A stretch of DNA of 47,017 nt from Chloroflexota bacterium (GTDB lineage Bacteria > Chloroflexota > Dehalococcoidia > UBA2979). Location of the stretch: contig VXMU01000122.1 in assembly GCA_009840945.1 (NCBI GenBank), positions 9,330 to 56,346 on the forward strand, in the 5' to 3' direction. Made by a program: the position numbers and the translations under genes. The notes beneath the pieces are model-generated. The model did not search any database and was not told the origin of the DNA. It saw only the letters and a list, made by a program, of their open reading frames with translations. Shown here one piece after another: positions 1 through 9,142 of this stretch (its first letter is position 1; the number at the start of each line of letters is the position of its first letter).

Positions 1-26
1 GCCGTGTGCGGGGTGGGGCGTGCGCA

Positions 27-119
27 GACCCCCTCACCCTGGCCCTCTCCCCCGCGGACGGGGGCGAGGGGATCAGAATCCGGCTCCCTCTCCCGCTTGC
101 GGGAGAGGGTTGGGGTGAC
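27..119. repeat. Dispersed intergenic repeat, copy A (simple form)
   Basis: The block contains CTCACCCTGGCCCTCTCCC, then a G-rich complement, then an inverted unit with the hairpin CTCTCCCGC-ttgc-GGGAGAG near 88-106. Related blocks occur near 175-290, 16770-16830, 22945-23030, 31666-31795 and 31846-31898, always outside genes. The open frames running through it are repeat-derived and I do not treat them as coding. Confidence 0.8.
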
Positions 120-174
120 GATCCGGCGGGGCTCCGCGATGGCTCCGTGCCATATGCGAGGTTGGGTGTGCGCA

Positions 175-290
175 GACCCCCTCACCCTGGCCCTCTCCCC
201 CGCAGCATGGCTGGGCCGGAGAGCCGAGGACACCGGCCTCGACTCTCCTCGACGCGGGGATACCCCGCAGGGCGGGGGCGAGGGGATCAG
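175..290 (+). repeat. Dispersed intergenic repeat, copy B, with nested module
   Basis: The flanks match copy A, but about 67 bp (204-270) is inserted between CCCTCTCCCCCGC and GGCGGGGGCGAGGGGATCAG. The module begins near ATGGCTGGG and ends with GCGGGGATACCCCGC. The reverse complement of the same module, inside the same flanks, is at about 31683-31795. A partial copy of its end (GCGGGGATACCCCGC) recurs at 318-332. Confidence 0.75.
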
Positions 291-384
291 AGGCGCGGGC
301 GAGAGGATCTGGTACCTGCGGGGATACCCCGCTCGCCGCCGAGAGCGCCCGAACGCGTGGCCGGGCACTCGACGCCGTGCTACC

Positions 385-510
<126 letters not shown>

Positions 511-563
511 GAGGACAGGCGACGGCATGCCGCGCGGCCTCGGCCGGCCGGCATCGCTTCCAC

Positions 564-586
564 CGCCCCTCGCACCCGGAGGGGCG
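564..586 (+). promoter_or_regulatory. Ribosome-binding-site-sequestering hairpin of the riboswitch
   Basis: A perfect 8-bp stem (CGCCCCTC 564-571, GAGGGGCG 579-586) with a 7-nt loop ends 5 nt before the GTG start at 592. The right arm contains the Shine-Dalgarno GGAGGGG (578-584). No T-tract follows, so this reads as a translational expression platform and not a terminator. Confidence 0.72.
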
Positions 587-591
587 TCTTC

Positions 592-1692
592 GTGACCCGC
601 GAGTCCTTCGGCGCATCCGTCCGCGAGGCGGCGGCCATCCTGCCGTCGGGCACGACGACGTTCCTGCGCCTGCCCACGCCCGGGCCCGCTCTCGCGGGCG
701 TCACGCTCCTCGTCGTCGTCGCGCTCGTCGCGCTGACGCAGGGCGCGGCCGACATCCCGCCGGCGACCGTGGTGCGCATCCTCCTCGACAGCCTGCCGCT
801 GGTGAGCGTCGACGTCACCGTGCCGGTCACGCAGGAGACGATCGTGCTCGACATACGGCTGCCGAGGGTGATCGCGGCGGGGGCGGTGGGCGCGGCGCTC
901 GCGCTGTCCGGGGCCTCGTACCAGGGGGTGTTCCGCAACCCGCTCGCCGGGCCGTTCCTGCTCGGCGTCGCCTCGGGCGCCGCGCTGGGTGCGGCGATCG
1001 CGATCATCTCGCCACTCTCGGCCGACGCCTACGGCTTCGGCTGGGTGCCCGTCTTCGCCTTCGCCGGTGCGCTCGGGACGGTGGTCCTCGTCTACCTGCT
1101 CGCGACGGGCGGAGGCGGCGTGGACAGCACGACGCTGATCCTCGCCGGCGTGGCGCTCTCGGCCGTCTTCGGGGCGGCGACGGCGTTCATCCTGCTCACC
1201 GGCGGCGAGCAGGCGCGGCCGATCTTTTCGTTCCTCTTCGGCGGCTTCAATACCTCGAACTGGGAGCGCATCGCCTGGGCCGCGCCATACATGCTCGTCG
1301 GCACGGTCCTCGTCGCGATGCATGCACGGGTGCTGAACGTGCTCCAGCTCGACGAGGAGCAGGCCGCGCAGCTCGGCGTGTCCGTGACGCGCACCAAGCT
1401 GATCGTGCTCGCCGCGGCCTCTCTGACCGCCGCGACGGCGGTGGCGATGGCCGGGGTCATCGGGTTCGTGGGGCTGATCGTGCCGCACGCGGTGCGGCTC
1501 GCCTTCGGCGGCGATCACCGGCGGCTGCTCCCGCTCGCGGCGCTGTTCGGGGCCTCGTTCCTCATCCTCGTCGACCTGCTGGCGAGGACCATGCTGTCGC
1601 CGCAAGAGGTCCCGGTCGGGGTGCTCACGGCGCTCCTCGGCGGCCCGTTCTTCCTCTGGCTGCTCCGCACGCGACGGGCGGCGGCGCTATGA
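592..1692 (+). CDS. btuC: Vitamin B12 ABC transporter permease (BtuC/FecCD family)
   Basis: A 366-residue multi-spanning inner-membrane permease that forms the translocation channel for corrinoid import. The FecCD signature is visible: RLPR followed by QGVFRNPLAGPFLLG, and later the cytoplasmic loop and helix around GVIGFVGLIVPHAVRL that contacts the ATPase. The open frame continues upstream to position 4 but runs through repeats and the riboswitch. I chose GTG at 592 because GGAGGGG lies 7 nt before it. The stop overlaps the ATG of the ATPase gene (ATGA). No binding protein (BtuF) gene is seen. The family also carries iron-siderophores, but the riboswitch and neighbours make corrinoid the likely substrate. 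Confidence 0.92.
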   Translation: MTRESFGASVREAAAILPSGTTTFLRLPTPGPALAGVTLLVVVALVALTQGAADIPPATVVRILLDSLPLVSVDVTVPVTQETIVLDIRLPRVIAAGAVGAALALSGASYQGVFRNPLAGPFLLGVASGAALGAAIAIISPLSADAYGFGWVPVFAFAGALGTVVLVYLLATGGGGVDSTTLILAGVALSAVFGAATAFILLTGGEQARPIFSFLFGGFNTSNWERIAWAAPYMLVGTVLVAMHARVLNVLQLDEEQAAQLGVSVTRTKLIVLAAASLTAATAVAMAGVIGFVGLIVPHAVRLAFGGDHRRLLPLAALFGASFLILVDLLARTMLSPQEVPVGVLTALLGGPFFLWLLRTRRAAAL

Positions 1693-2531
1693 CCACCTTC
1701 ACCCCCCGGGCTGCCCCCGCCGCCGCAACCGCCGAGGCCGCCTCGACGCCCCCGCTGCTGGCGGCGTCGGGCATCCACGTCGAGCTCGGCGGGGCGACGA
1801 TCCTGCGCGACGTCGAGGTCGCCGTTGGGCGCGGCGAGGTCGTAGGGCTCGTCGGCCCGAACGGGGCCGGCAAGAGCACGCTGCTGCGCGTCGTGACCGG
1901 CATGCTGCGGCCCGCCGCGGGCGACGTGGCGGTCGCGGGCGATGCGCTCGAGGCGCTCCCGCGCCGCGAGCTGGCGCGCCGCGTCGCCGTCGTGCAGCAG
2001 CTCCCCGAGGCGCCCGCGACGATGCGCGTGCGCGACCTCGTGGTGCTGGGACGCCACCCGCACCTCGGCCTCCTCGCGCGCGAGTCCCGGCACGACTTCG
2101 ACGTGGCGGACGCCGCGATGCGGCGTGCGGGCTGCGACCAGTTCGCGGACCGCGAGCTGGGCTCCCTCTCCGGCGGCGAGCGGCGTCGCGCCTTCATCGC
2201 GCGTGCGCTCGCGCAGGAGGCGCCATTGCTGCTCCTCGACGAGCCGACCTCGAACCTCGACGCGCACGCGCAGGTCGAGATCCTCGAGCTGGTCGCGGAG
2301 CTGGCCGCGGGCGGGGCGGGCGTGCTGCTCATCGTCCACGACCTCACGCTCGCCGCCGCGTACTGCGACCGCGTCGTGCTGCTCGACCGCGGCGAGGTGG
2401 TCGCCGAGGGCGCGCCGTCGGAGGTGGTCACGTCGGAGCATGTGCAGCGGGTCTACGGCGGCGGGGTCACGGTGCTGCCGCACCCCGCGTCGGGCGCGCC
2501 GGTGGTGATCCCCTCGCGCCTGGAGTCGTGA
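1689..2531 (+). CDS. btuD: Vitamin B12 ABC transporter ATP-binding protein
   Basis: A 280-residue ABC ATPase. An Ala/Pro-rich leader of about 25 residues precedes the nucleotide-binding domain. Visible motifs are Walker A GPNGAGKST (56-64), signature LSGGE (159-163), Walker B LLLLDEPTS (Asp183, Glu184) and the switch histidine in IVHD. The start overlaps the permease stop by 4 bp, implying translational coupling. It would energise the BtuC permease. FecE or HmuV-type substrates cannot be excluded from sequence alone, but the following five genes are all B12-related. Confidence 0.92.
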   Translation: MTTFTPRAAPAAATAEAASTPPLLAASGIHVELGGATILRDVEVAVGRGEVVGLVGPNGAGKSTLLRVVTGMLRPAAGDVAVAGDALEALPRRELARRVAVVQQLPEAPATMRVRDLVVLGRHPHLGLLARESRHDFDVADAAMRRAGCDQFADRELGSLSGGERRRAFIARALAQEAPLLLLDEPTSNLDAHAQVEILELVAELAAGGAGVLLIVHDLTLAAAYCDRVVLLDRGEVVAEGAPSEVVTSEHVQRVYGGGVTVLPHPASGAPVVIPSRLES

Positions 2532-2532
2532 G

Positions 2533-3129
2533 ATGACGACCGAGAAGTGGAGCGAGCCGACGGAGGACGTCGAGCCCGGCGCGCAGCCCGGCGAGGGCGG
2601 CCTGTTCCCGAAGCGGAACCCGCTGGTGCTGCTCTATACGGGCGACGGCAAGGGCAAGACCTCCTCGGCGCTTGGGGTGACGATGCGCGCGTGGGGGCGC
2701 GGCTGGAAGATCTGCTGGCTGCAGTTCATCAAGTCGAAGACCGCCAACTACGGCGAGACGCGTGCCGCGAAGCGCATGGGCATCGAGATGATCCCGCTGG
2801 GCGACGGCTTCACGTGGCTCTCGAAGGACATCAACAAGGACATCGCCCTCGCCCGCGAGTGCTGGGCGCTGGCCCGCGAGAAGATCGAGTCGGCCGCGTA
2901 CGACCTCGTCGTGCTCGACGAGATCACGTACCCCATCACGTACGGCTGGCTGCAGGCGGACGAGGTGATCGGCGCGCTGCGCGACCGCCCCGCAGACGTG
3001 CACGTCATCATGACCGGGCGCAACGCCGTCCCCGGGCTGGTCGAGTTCGCCGACCTGGTATCGGAGATGACCGAGGTGAAGCACCCGTACCAGCAGGGCA
3101 TCAAGGCGCAGCGCGGCATCGACTTCTGA
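2533..3129 (+). CDS. cobO: Cob(I)yrinic acid a,c-diamide adenosyltransferase (CobO/BtuR type)
   Basis: This 198-residue enzyme transfers the 5'-deoxyadenosyl group of ATP to Co(I) corrinoids. The P-loop GDGKGKTS at residues 37-44, followed by LGVTMRAWGRGWK and the VVLDEITYPI segment, is characteristic of CobO/CobA(BtuR), and the length is typical. It starts one base after the btuD stop and ends one base before cbiB, so it is within the operon. It supplies adenosylated substrate for cobQ downstream. Confidence 0.95.
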   Translation: MTTEKWSEPTEDVEPGAQPGEGGLFPKRNPLVLLYTGDGKGKTSSALGVTMRAWGRGWKICWLQFIKSKTANYGETRAAKRMGIEMIPLGDGFTWLSKDINKDIALARECWALAREKIESAAYDLVVLDEITYPITYGWLQADEVIGALRDRPADVHVIMTGRNAVPGLVEFADLVSEMTEVKHPYQQGIKAQRGIDF

Positions 3130-3130
3130 G

Positions 3131-4057
3131 ATGCGGCGCGCGCTGACTCTCGCCCTCGCCGTGGCCATCGACGGTGTCGCCGGGGATCCGCCGACGCGGC
3201 TCCACCCCGTCGGCGCGATCGGCTCGCTCGCCCGCCTGCTCGAGACGCGGGCGCCCGACGGCGCGACCGAGCGGCGCACGTACGGCCGAGGGGTCGCCGC
3301 CGCGCTCCCGCTCGTCGCGGCGCTGGCGGCGTGGCAGCTCTCCGCGCGGCTCGGCGGCTCCGGCCCGCGCCGTGTGGCCGTCGACGCCGGGGCGCTCTCG
3401 CTCAGCTTCGCGCTGCGCACGCTCCTCGGCCGCGCAGGCGAGGTGGAGGCCGCGCTCCGCGAGCACGACCTCGCCGCCGCGCGGTCGCTCCTCGGCACCC
3501 ACCTCGTGAGCCGCGACGTGGGCGACCTCGACGCGTCCGAGCTGGCCGCGGCGACGATTGAGTCGGTGGCGGAGAACCTCAGCGACGGGGTGATCGCGCC
3601 GTGGCTCTGGTACGGCGCCGGCGGCCTGCCCGCCGCGTGGGCGTACCGCGCCGTCAACACCCTCGACGCGATGTGGGGGTACCGCGACGAGCGGTGGCGC
3701 GACCTCGGCGAGGCCGCCGCACGAACGGACGACGTGCTCAATCTCGCGCCTGCGCGGCTGACCGCGCTCTCGCTGTGCGCCGCCGCGTATCGGCACGGCG
3801 ACGGCGCACGCGCGCTGCGACAGTGGCGGCTCGACGCCGGACGGACGGCGAGCCCGAACGCCGGGCACCCGATGGCCGCGATGGCGGGCGCGCTGGGCGT
3901 GCAGCTCGGCAAGCACGGCGAGTACGTCCTCGGCGCGGGCCTGCGCGCCCCGGCGCACGAGGACATTGGGCGGGCGTGCACCCTCGCGACCGAGGCGGCG
4001 CTGATCGCCGGCGGAGCGCTGGGGGTCGTGCTCGCGGGCGTGGGGAGCCGCTCGTGA
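3131..4057 (+). CDS. cbiB: Adenosylcobinamide-phosphate synthase (CbiB)
   Basis: A 308-residue integral membrane protein joining adenosylcobyric acid to an aminopropanol (phosphate) arm. Family hallmarks are the N-terminal DGVAGDPPTRLHPVGAIG, the central ATIESVAENLSDGVIAPWLWY and VNTLDAMWGYRDERW, and the later NAGHPMAAMAGALGVQL. Length matches the family. The stop overlaps the GTG start of the aminotransferase-fold gene (GTGA), which makes the aminopropanol donor that this enzyme uses. Confidence 0.94.
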   Translation: MRRALTLALAVAIDGVAGDPPTRLHPVGAIGSLARLLETRAPDGATERRTYGRGVAAALPLVAALAAWQLSARLGGSGPRRVAVDAGALSLSFALRTLLGRAGEVEAALREHDLAAARSLLGTHLVSRDVGDLDASELAAATIESVAENLSDGVIAPWLWYGAGGLPAAWAYRAVNTLDAMWGYRDERWRDLGEAAARTDDVLNLAPARLTALSLCAAAYRHGDGARALRQWRLDAGRTASPNAGHPMAAMAGALGVQLGKHGEYVLGAGLRAPAHEDIGRACTLATEAALIAGGALGVVLAGVGSRS

Positions 4058-5040
4058 CCAGCGCCGACGACACGCTCGACCTCGCCTCGAACCTGCACCC
4101 GCACGGGCCGCACCCGGCGGTCGTCGAGGCGGCGCGCCGGGCCGAGCTTGGCCGGTACCCGGCCGACACCTCGACGCTCGCCGCCGAGGTGGCGCTGTCG
4201 GTCGGCGTCTCGCGGGAGCAGGTGCTCATCACGGCCGGGGCGACCGAGGCTGTCCACCTCGCGCTGCGCGCCCTCCTCGGACCCGGCGATGCCTGCACCG
4301 TCTTCACGCCCGCGTTCGGCGAGTACGAGCGCGTCGCGCAGGGCGCGGGCTTCACGGTCGAGCGCCACGAGGCGCTCCCGCCCGGCTTCGCGCCGCCCCC
4401 CGATGACCCCCCTCGAGCGTTGCTCACGGTCGTCGCGAACCCGAGCAGCCCGGCCGGCGTCTACGTCGACGAGTCGGTGATCCGCCGCGTGCTGCGCGTG
4501 GCGCGGGGCGTGGTGCTGGTGGACGCGGTGTACGAGCCGTTCGTGGAGGACGCGTGGGACGCGAACAAGCTCGTGCGCGACGGCCTGCCGGTGCTCGTGA
4601 TCCACTCCTTCACCAAGCTCCACGCCATACCGGGGCTGCGCGTCGGCTACGTCACCGGACCCGCGCCGCTCATCGGCGGGCTGGCGGCGCTGCAACCGAA
4701 GTGGTCGGTGAGCTCGCCGGCCATCGAGGCCGCCCACGCCGCACTCCCCCTCGACGCCGAGCGCCGCGAGGTGGTGGGCGAGGTCGCCGAGACGCGCGAG
4801 GCGATGCACGACTTCTTCGCGTCGCGCGGTATCGCGGTCAGCCCGTCGCGGGCGAACTTCGTGCTCGCTCAGACCGGCGACGCGCCCGCGATGCGCGCGG
4901 CGCTGCTGCGCCGGGGCATCGAGGTGCGCGACTGCACCTCGTTCGGCCTGCCCGATTGGGTGCGCATCGCGACGCCGCCCGCGGCCGAGCTGCGGAGAGT
5001 CCTCGATGCGCTCGGCGGGGTGCTGGAGGAGCTCGCGTGA
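4054..5040 (+). CDS. cobD: PLP-dependent L-threonine-O-3-phosphate decarboxylase-like protein (CobD/CobC; HisC-related)
   Basis: This 328-residue fold-type I PLP protein begins with DLASNLHPHGPHPAVVEAA, the segment typical of CobD/CobC proteins. The PLP lysine is in SFTKLHAIPGLRVGY, the cofactor-binding aspartate/tyrosine in DAVYEPF, and substrate arginines near VRIATPP. It is related to histidinol-phosphate aminotransferase, but its place between cbiB and cobQ, with 4-bp overlaps on both sides, favours production of (R)-1-aminopropan-2-ol phosphate. The GTG start at 4054 is fixed by the overlap. HisC activity is the main alternative. Confidence 0.85.
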   Translation: MTSADDTLDLASNLHPHGPHPAVVEAARRAELGRYPADTSTLAAEVALSVGVSREQVLITAGATEAVHLALRALLGPGDACTVFTPAFGEYERVAQGAGFTVERHEALPPGFAPPPDDPPRALLTVVANPSSPAGVYVDESVIRRVLRVARGVVLVDAVYEPFVEDAWDANKLVRDGLPVLVIHSFTKLHAIPGLRVGYVTGPAPLIGGLAALQPKWSVSSPAIEAAHAALPLDAERREVVGEVAETREAMHDFFASRGIAVSPSRANFVLAQTGDAPAMRAALLRRGIEVRDCTSFGLPDWVRIATPPAAELRRVLDALGGVLEELA

Positions 5041-6551
5041 CGGGCGAGGGCGGGCTCGCGCCGGTGCTGATGGTGGTCGGGACCGCGTCGTCGGTCGGGA
5101 AGTCGGTGGTAGTGACGGCGCTCTGCCGCATCTTCCGCCAGGACGGCGTGCAGGTGGCGCCGTTCAAGGCGCAGAACATGTCCAACAACGCCGCCGTCAC
5201 CGCCGACGGCCTCGAGATCGGCCGCGCCCAGGCCGAGCAGGCGGCGGCGGCCGGCCTCGAACCGCACGTCGACATGAACCCCGTGCTGCTGAAGCCGCAA
5301 GGCGACCGCACCTCGCAGCTTGTGCTGCGCGGCCGCCCCGCCGGGCTGCTGCACAGCCGCGACTTCACGGGCCGCAAGCGCGACCTCTGGCCCGACGCCG
5401 CCGAGGCCCTCGACGCGCTGCGCGCCCGCCACGACCTCGTCGTGGCCGAGGGGGCGGGCAGCCCCGCCGAGCCGAACCTGCGCGCGGGCGACATCACGAA
5501 CATGCGCGTGGCGCGCCACGCGGATGCGCCGACGCTGCTCGTCGGCGACATCGACCGCGGCGGCGTCTTCGCGCACCTGCTCGGTACGCTCGAGCTGCTG
5601 CCGCCCGAGGACCGGGCGCTGGTGCGCGGCTTCGTCATCAACCGCTTCCGCGGCGACCCCTCGCTGCTCGGCCCGGCGATCGAGGAGATCGAGCAACGCA
5701 CGGGGGTGCCGGTGCTCGGCGTGATCCCGTGGATCGATGACATCGGTGTCGCCGAGGAGGACGCGGTCGCCCTCGAACGCCCCGAAGGGGGCGCCGCCGG
5801 CGAGGCGGCCGAGGTCGACGTGGCGGTCTTGCGCCTGCCGCGCATCGCGAACTTCGACGACTTCGACCCGCTCATGCGCGAGCCGCGCGTGCGCGTGCGC
5901 TGGGTGCGGCACGCCGACGAGCTCGGCGCGCCCGACCTCGCGGTGCTGCCCGGCACGAAGGCGACGGTCGCCGACCTCGCGTGGTTGCGCGGGCAGGGCC
6001 TCGACCGGGCGGTCGAGGAGCACGCCGCGCGCAGCGGCGCGGTGCTCGGGATCTGCGGCGGCTTCCAGATGCTCGGCGAGCGGCTCGTCGACGAAGAGGG
6101 CGTCGAGGCCGCGCCCGGCACCGAGGTTCCGGGCCTCGGGCTGCTGCCGGTCGAGACGCGCTTCGTGGCGGAGAAGACGACGCGGCAGGCCTCGGGCGAG
6201 GTGCGTGCGGCGGCCGGGCCGTGGGCCGGCGCGACGGGCCTGCCGGTGAGCGGCTACGAGATCCACATGGGGCAGCACACCGGCGAGGCTGGCGCGCGGC
6301 CGCTGCTCGACCTCGACGGCCGGCCCGACGGCGCCGTCTCGCCCGACGGGCGGATCGCCGGGACGTACCTCCACGGCCTGCTGCACAACGATGGCGTGCG
6401 CGCCGCGCTGCTGCGCGCCCTCGGGCGCCACGAGGCGGGCGAGGCGGCCGTGGCCTTCGACGAGCGGCGCGAGGCGGCGTTCGACCGGCTGGCGTCGGTC
6501 GTGCGGGAGCACCTCGACATGGCGCGCGTGAACGCGCTCGTCCGGCGCTGA
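5037..6551 (+). CDS. cobQ: Cobyric acid synthase (CobQ/CbiP)
   Basis: A 504-residue glutamine-dependent amidase that amidates side chains b, d, e and g of adenosylcobyrinic a,c-diamide. The N-terminal dethiobiotin-synthetase-like P-loop GTASSVGKS (15-23) is followed by APFKAQNMSNNA, the family signature. The C-terminal GATase domain has the nucleophile Cys340 in GICGGFQMLG and the catalytic His446 in GTYLHGL. GTG start at 5037 overlaps the previous stop by 4 bp. It is the last gene of the operon and converges on the CoA-transferase gene with 12 bp between stops. Confidence 0.96.
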   Translation: MTGEGGLAPVLMVVGTASSVGKSVVVTALCRIFRQDGVQVAPFKAQNMSNNAAVTADGLEIGRAQAEQAAAAGLEPHVDMNPVLLKPQGDRTSQLVLRGRPAGLLHSRDFTGRKRDLWPDAAEALDALRARHDLVVAEGAGSPAEPNLRAGDITNMRVARHADAPTLLVGDIDRGGVFAHLLGTLELLPPEDRALVRGFVINRFRGDPSLLGPAIEEIEQRTGVPVLGVIPWIDDIGVAEEDAVALERPEGGAAGEAAEVDVAVLRLPRIANFDDFDPLMREPRVRVRWVRHADELGAPDLAVLPGTKATVADLAWLRGQGLDRAVEEHAARSGAVLGICGGFQMLGERLVDEEGVEAAPGTEVPGLGLLPVETRFVAEKTTRQASGEVRAAAGPWAGATGLPVSGYEIHMGQHTGEAGARPLLDLDGRPDGAVSPDGRIAGTYLHGLLHNDGVRAALLRALGRHEAGEAAVAFDERREAAFDRLASVVREHLDMARVNALVRR

Positions 6552-6563
6552 CGGGCGTCGCGG

Positions 6564-9086
6564 CTACGGGATGTCGGCGTCGTACTCCGTGCCGACGTGG
6601 CCGCGGTCGACGAAGCCCTGGTACTCGGCGTCCGAGTAGCCCATGACCTCCTTGTAGACGTACTCGTTGTCCTGCCCGAGGTGTGGCGCGTGGCGCGAGA
6701 CGGCCTGCGGCGAGCGGCTCGCCTTCCACGCGCGGCCGACCTGGCGCTGGATGCCCGTGTCGGGGTTCTCGATGGTCTGGAAGAAGTCGCGCGCCGCGTG
6801 CTGGCGGTCCGCGTAGACGTCGGCCTCGCTCATCACCACGCCCGCGGGGATCCCGAGCGCCTGCAGGCGGTGCATGATCCAGTATGGGTCGAGGGGGCGC
6901 GTCCACTCCGCGATGACCTCGTCGAGCTCCCGGCGGTTCGTGTAGCGGTCCGCCATCGTCGCGAAGCGCGGGTCCTCTGCCAGCTCGGGCATGCGCATCG
7001 AATCGCACAGGGCGCGCCACTCGCGCTCGTTGCGGACGGCGATCGTGACCCAGCGGTCGACGCCGTGGACCGGGTAGACGTTGTGCGGCGCGAGGAAGAA
7101 ATGGTCGTTCGCCATGTACTCCCACTGCCGGCCGTTCATCGAGTAGTCCATGATGAACTCGCCGATGTACCCGACGAAGTTCTCGGCGGTCGCGAGCTCG
7201 ATCATCAACCCCTTGCCGGTCTGCTCGCGGTAGCGCAGCCCGTTCATGAAGGCGAACGCGGAGCCGACGCCCGACGCGGCGTCGGACGGCACGCCGCTCG
7301 GCGCGTACTCGAGGCTGTAGCCGGGGTAGGCGCGGATCACGGGGTGCCCGCAGAGCGCCTCCATGTGGTTCCCGAAGGTGCGGTACCGGCGGTACGGCCC
7401 CGTGATGCCGAAGCCGGGCGCGCGCACCATGATGATGCGCGGGTTCACGCGCGAGAGGCGCTCCCACGTGATGTCGTTGCGCTCGACGTTGGGCGGCAGG
7501 TTGTTCTCGATCAGCCCGTCGGAGACCTCGAGCAGCCGGTCGAGGACCTCCTGGCCCTCGGGCGAGGCGTAGTCGATGGTGACGGACTTCTTGTTGCGGG
7601 CGTGATGGGTGAAGCCGGCCCAGCGGTTCCACGGGCGCTCGCCCGGCTCGTTGTTGGGGTAGGTGATGTTGGTGGAGGCGGTGCTCTGCACCATCTCCAG
7701 CGGCGGCCGCACCATGAACCCGCGGGACGTCGAGGGCGCGAAGTGGACCGACTCCACGCGGATCACCTCGGCCCCCCACTCGGCGAGGTGCATCGTCGAG
7801 TACGGGCCGGCCCACACCACCGTGAAGTCGATGACGCGCAGGCCTTCGAGGGGCAGGCGCCCCGCGGTGGGCGTCAGCACGGGCGTCGGCTCCGGGTTCG
7901 ACCGCACCACGGGGGCGCGCGCGGGCGGGGCGGCGTCGAGGACGTCCCGGGTGTGCTCGCCGAGCGCCGGCGCGTGCCGGCGCGGGGGCATCGGGCCCTC
8001 CTCGCGGTGGAGCTTGAAGTGGTAGCCGGGGTAGGTCAGCGGTCCCGTCTCGGGGTGGTCGATGGTCTGGAAGAACTCGCGCTCGACGAAGCTCGGATCC
8101 CGGAAGAGGTCCTCGATCGTGTTGATCGGCCCGGCGAGGACTCCGAAGTCCTCGCACGCCTGGCGCAGCTCCGCCTTGGTGTGCTGGAGCGTGAACGGCA
8201 GGAGCTCGGCCGTGAACTCCTCGATGCGCTCGGGCGCGGAGCGCGCCTCGACGGTGGCGTAGTCGGGGTGCTCAAGCAGGTCCTCGCGACCGATCATGCG
8301 GATCACGCCGGGCAGCCGTGAGGGCCCCGAGCTGATGATGAAGAAGCCGTCGATGCACGGGAACACGCCCGACCCGACCTGCGAGACCACGCCCGCGCGC
8401 TGCGCGATGTGGCCGGTGTACTGGTGGCCCATGAGCTGCGCGAGCCGCGCGTCGATCGAGTGCGTCGCCGTCTCGAAGAGCGAGAGGTCGACGTGCTCGC
8501 CCTCGCCGCGCTCCTTCGAGCCGTGCAGCGCGACCATCGTGGCCAGCGCGCCGACGAACCCGCCGTGGTAGCCGGTCATGCGTCCCGCCGTCTTCGCGGG
8601 TCCCAGGTCGTAGTCGCCGGCGGACTGGAGGTTGCCACCCATCCCGAAGATCGTGAGGTCGGTCGCCTCGTAGTCGCGGTACGGCCCGTCCTGCCCGAAG
8701 TTCGTGAGCGAGGTCAGCACGACCATCGGGTTCACCTCGTGCAGCACGTCGTAGCCGATCCCGAGGCGTTCGAGGGTGCCGGGCCGGAAGTTCTCGATCA
8801 CCGCGTCGGCGTCCTGCACGAGCCGCAGCAGGTCGTCGCGGCCCTCGTCGGTCTTGAGGTCGAGCACGACGCTGCGCTTGTTGGTGTTGAGGAACATGAA
8901 GAGGCCGGAGCGCTCGGGACCGGGCTCGTCCTGGTGGAACGGCGGCGTGTGGCGCGAGGGGTCGCCCTCGAGGGGCTCGATCTTGATGACGTCGGCGCCG
9001 TAGTCGCCGAGCAGGCGCGTGCAGAACGGTCCGACCGTCCCCCGCGTCAGGTCGATCACCCGCAGGCCGTCGAGTGGCATCGTCAT
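6564..9086 (-). CDS. Tandem-fused family III (CaiB/BaiF) CoA-transferase
   Basis: An 840-residue protein made of two complete CaiB/BaiF (family III) CoA-transferase halves, about 4-405 and 428-840. Each half begins with the typical L(D/E)GLRVID(L/F)T segment and carries GADVIKIE or GAEVIRVE, and FRPG-like or PPNVER motifs. Normal family members are about 400 residues and form interlocked dimers, so this polypeptide may be a fused heterodimer. The usual catalytic Asp position is Asp602 (SDAASG) in the second half but Gly168 (AGRMTG) in the first. ATG at 9086 was chosen over the longer frame because the coding similarity begins there and a GAGGTG motif precedes it. Substrate unknown. Confidence 0.9.
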   Translation of the reverse strand: MTMPLDGLRVIDLTRGTVGPFCTRLLGDYGADVIKIEPLEGDPSRHTPPFHQDEPGPERSGLFMFLNTNKRSVVLDLKTDEGRDDLLRLVQDADAVIENFRPGTLERLGIGYDVLHEVNPMVVLTSLTNFGQDGPYRDYEATDLTIFGMGGNLQSAGDYDLGPAKTAGRMTGYHGGFVGALATMVALHGSKERGEGEHVDLSLFETATHSIDARLAQLMGHQYTGHIAQRAGVVSQVGSGVFPCIDGFFIISSGPSRLPGVIRMIGREDLLEHPDYATVEARSAPERIEEFTAELLPFTLQHTKAELRQACEDFGVLAGPINTIEDLFRDPSFVEREFFQTIDHPETGPLTYPGYHFKLHREEGPMPPRRHAPALGEHTRDVLDAAPPARAPVVRSNPEPTPVLTPTAGRLPLEGLRVIDFTVVWAGPYSTMHLAEWGAEVIRVESVHFAPSTSRGFMVRPPLEMVQSTASTNITYPNNEPGERPWNRWAGFTHHARNKKSVTIDYASPEGQEVLDRLLEVSDGLIENNLPPNVERNDITWERLSRVNPRIIMVRAPGFGITGPYRRYRTFGNHMEALCGHPVIRAYPGYSLEYAPSGVPSDAASGVGSAFAFMNGLRYREQTGKGLMIELATAENFVGYIGEFIMDYSMNGRQWEYMANDHFFLAPHNVYPVHGVDRWVTIAVRNEREWRALCDSMRMPELAEDPRFATMADRYTNRRELDEVIAEWTRPLDPYWIMHRLQALGIPAGVVMSEADVYADRQHAARDFFQTIENPDTGIQRQVGRAWKASRSPQAVSRHAPHLGQDNEYVYKEVMGYSDAEYQGFVDRGHVGTEYDADIP

Positions 9087-9142
9087 CGCCGCACCTCGCT
9101 CCCGGCGCCGCGGTACTGCCCCGTGCAACACGACGCGGCGCG

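Noticed and set aside
175-332. CRISPR array
   Set aside because: Repeat copies are not regularly spaced, have no unique spacers of constant size and no cas genes are near.
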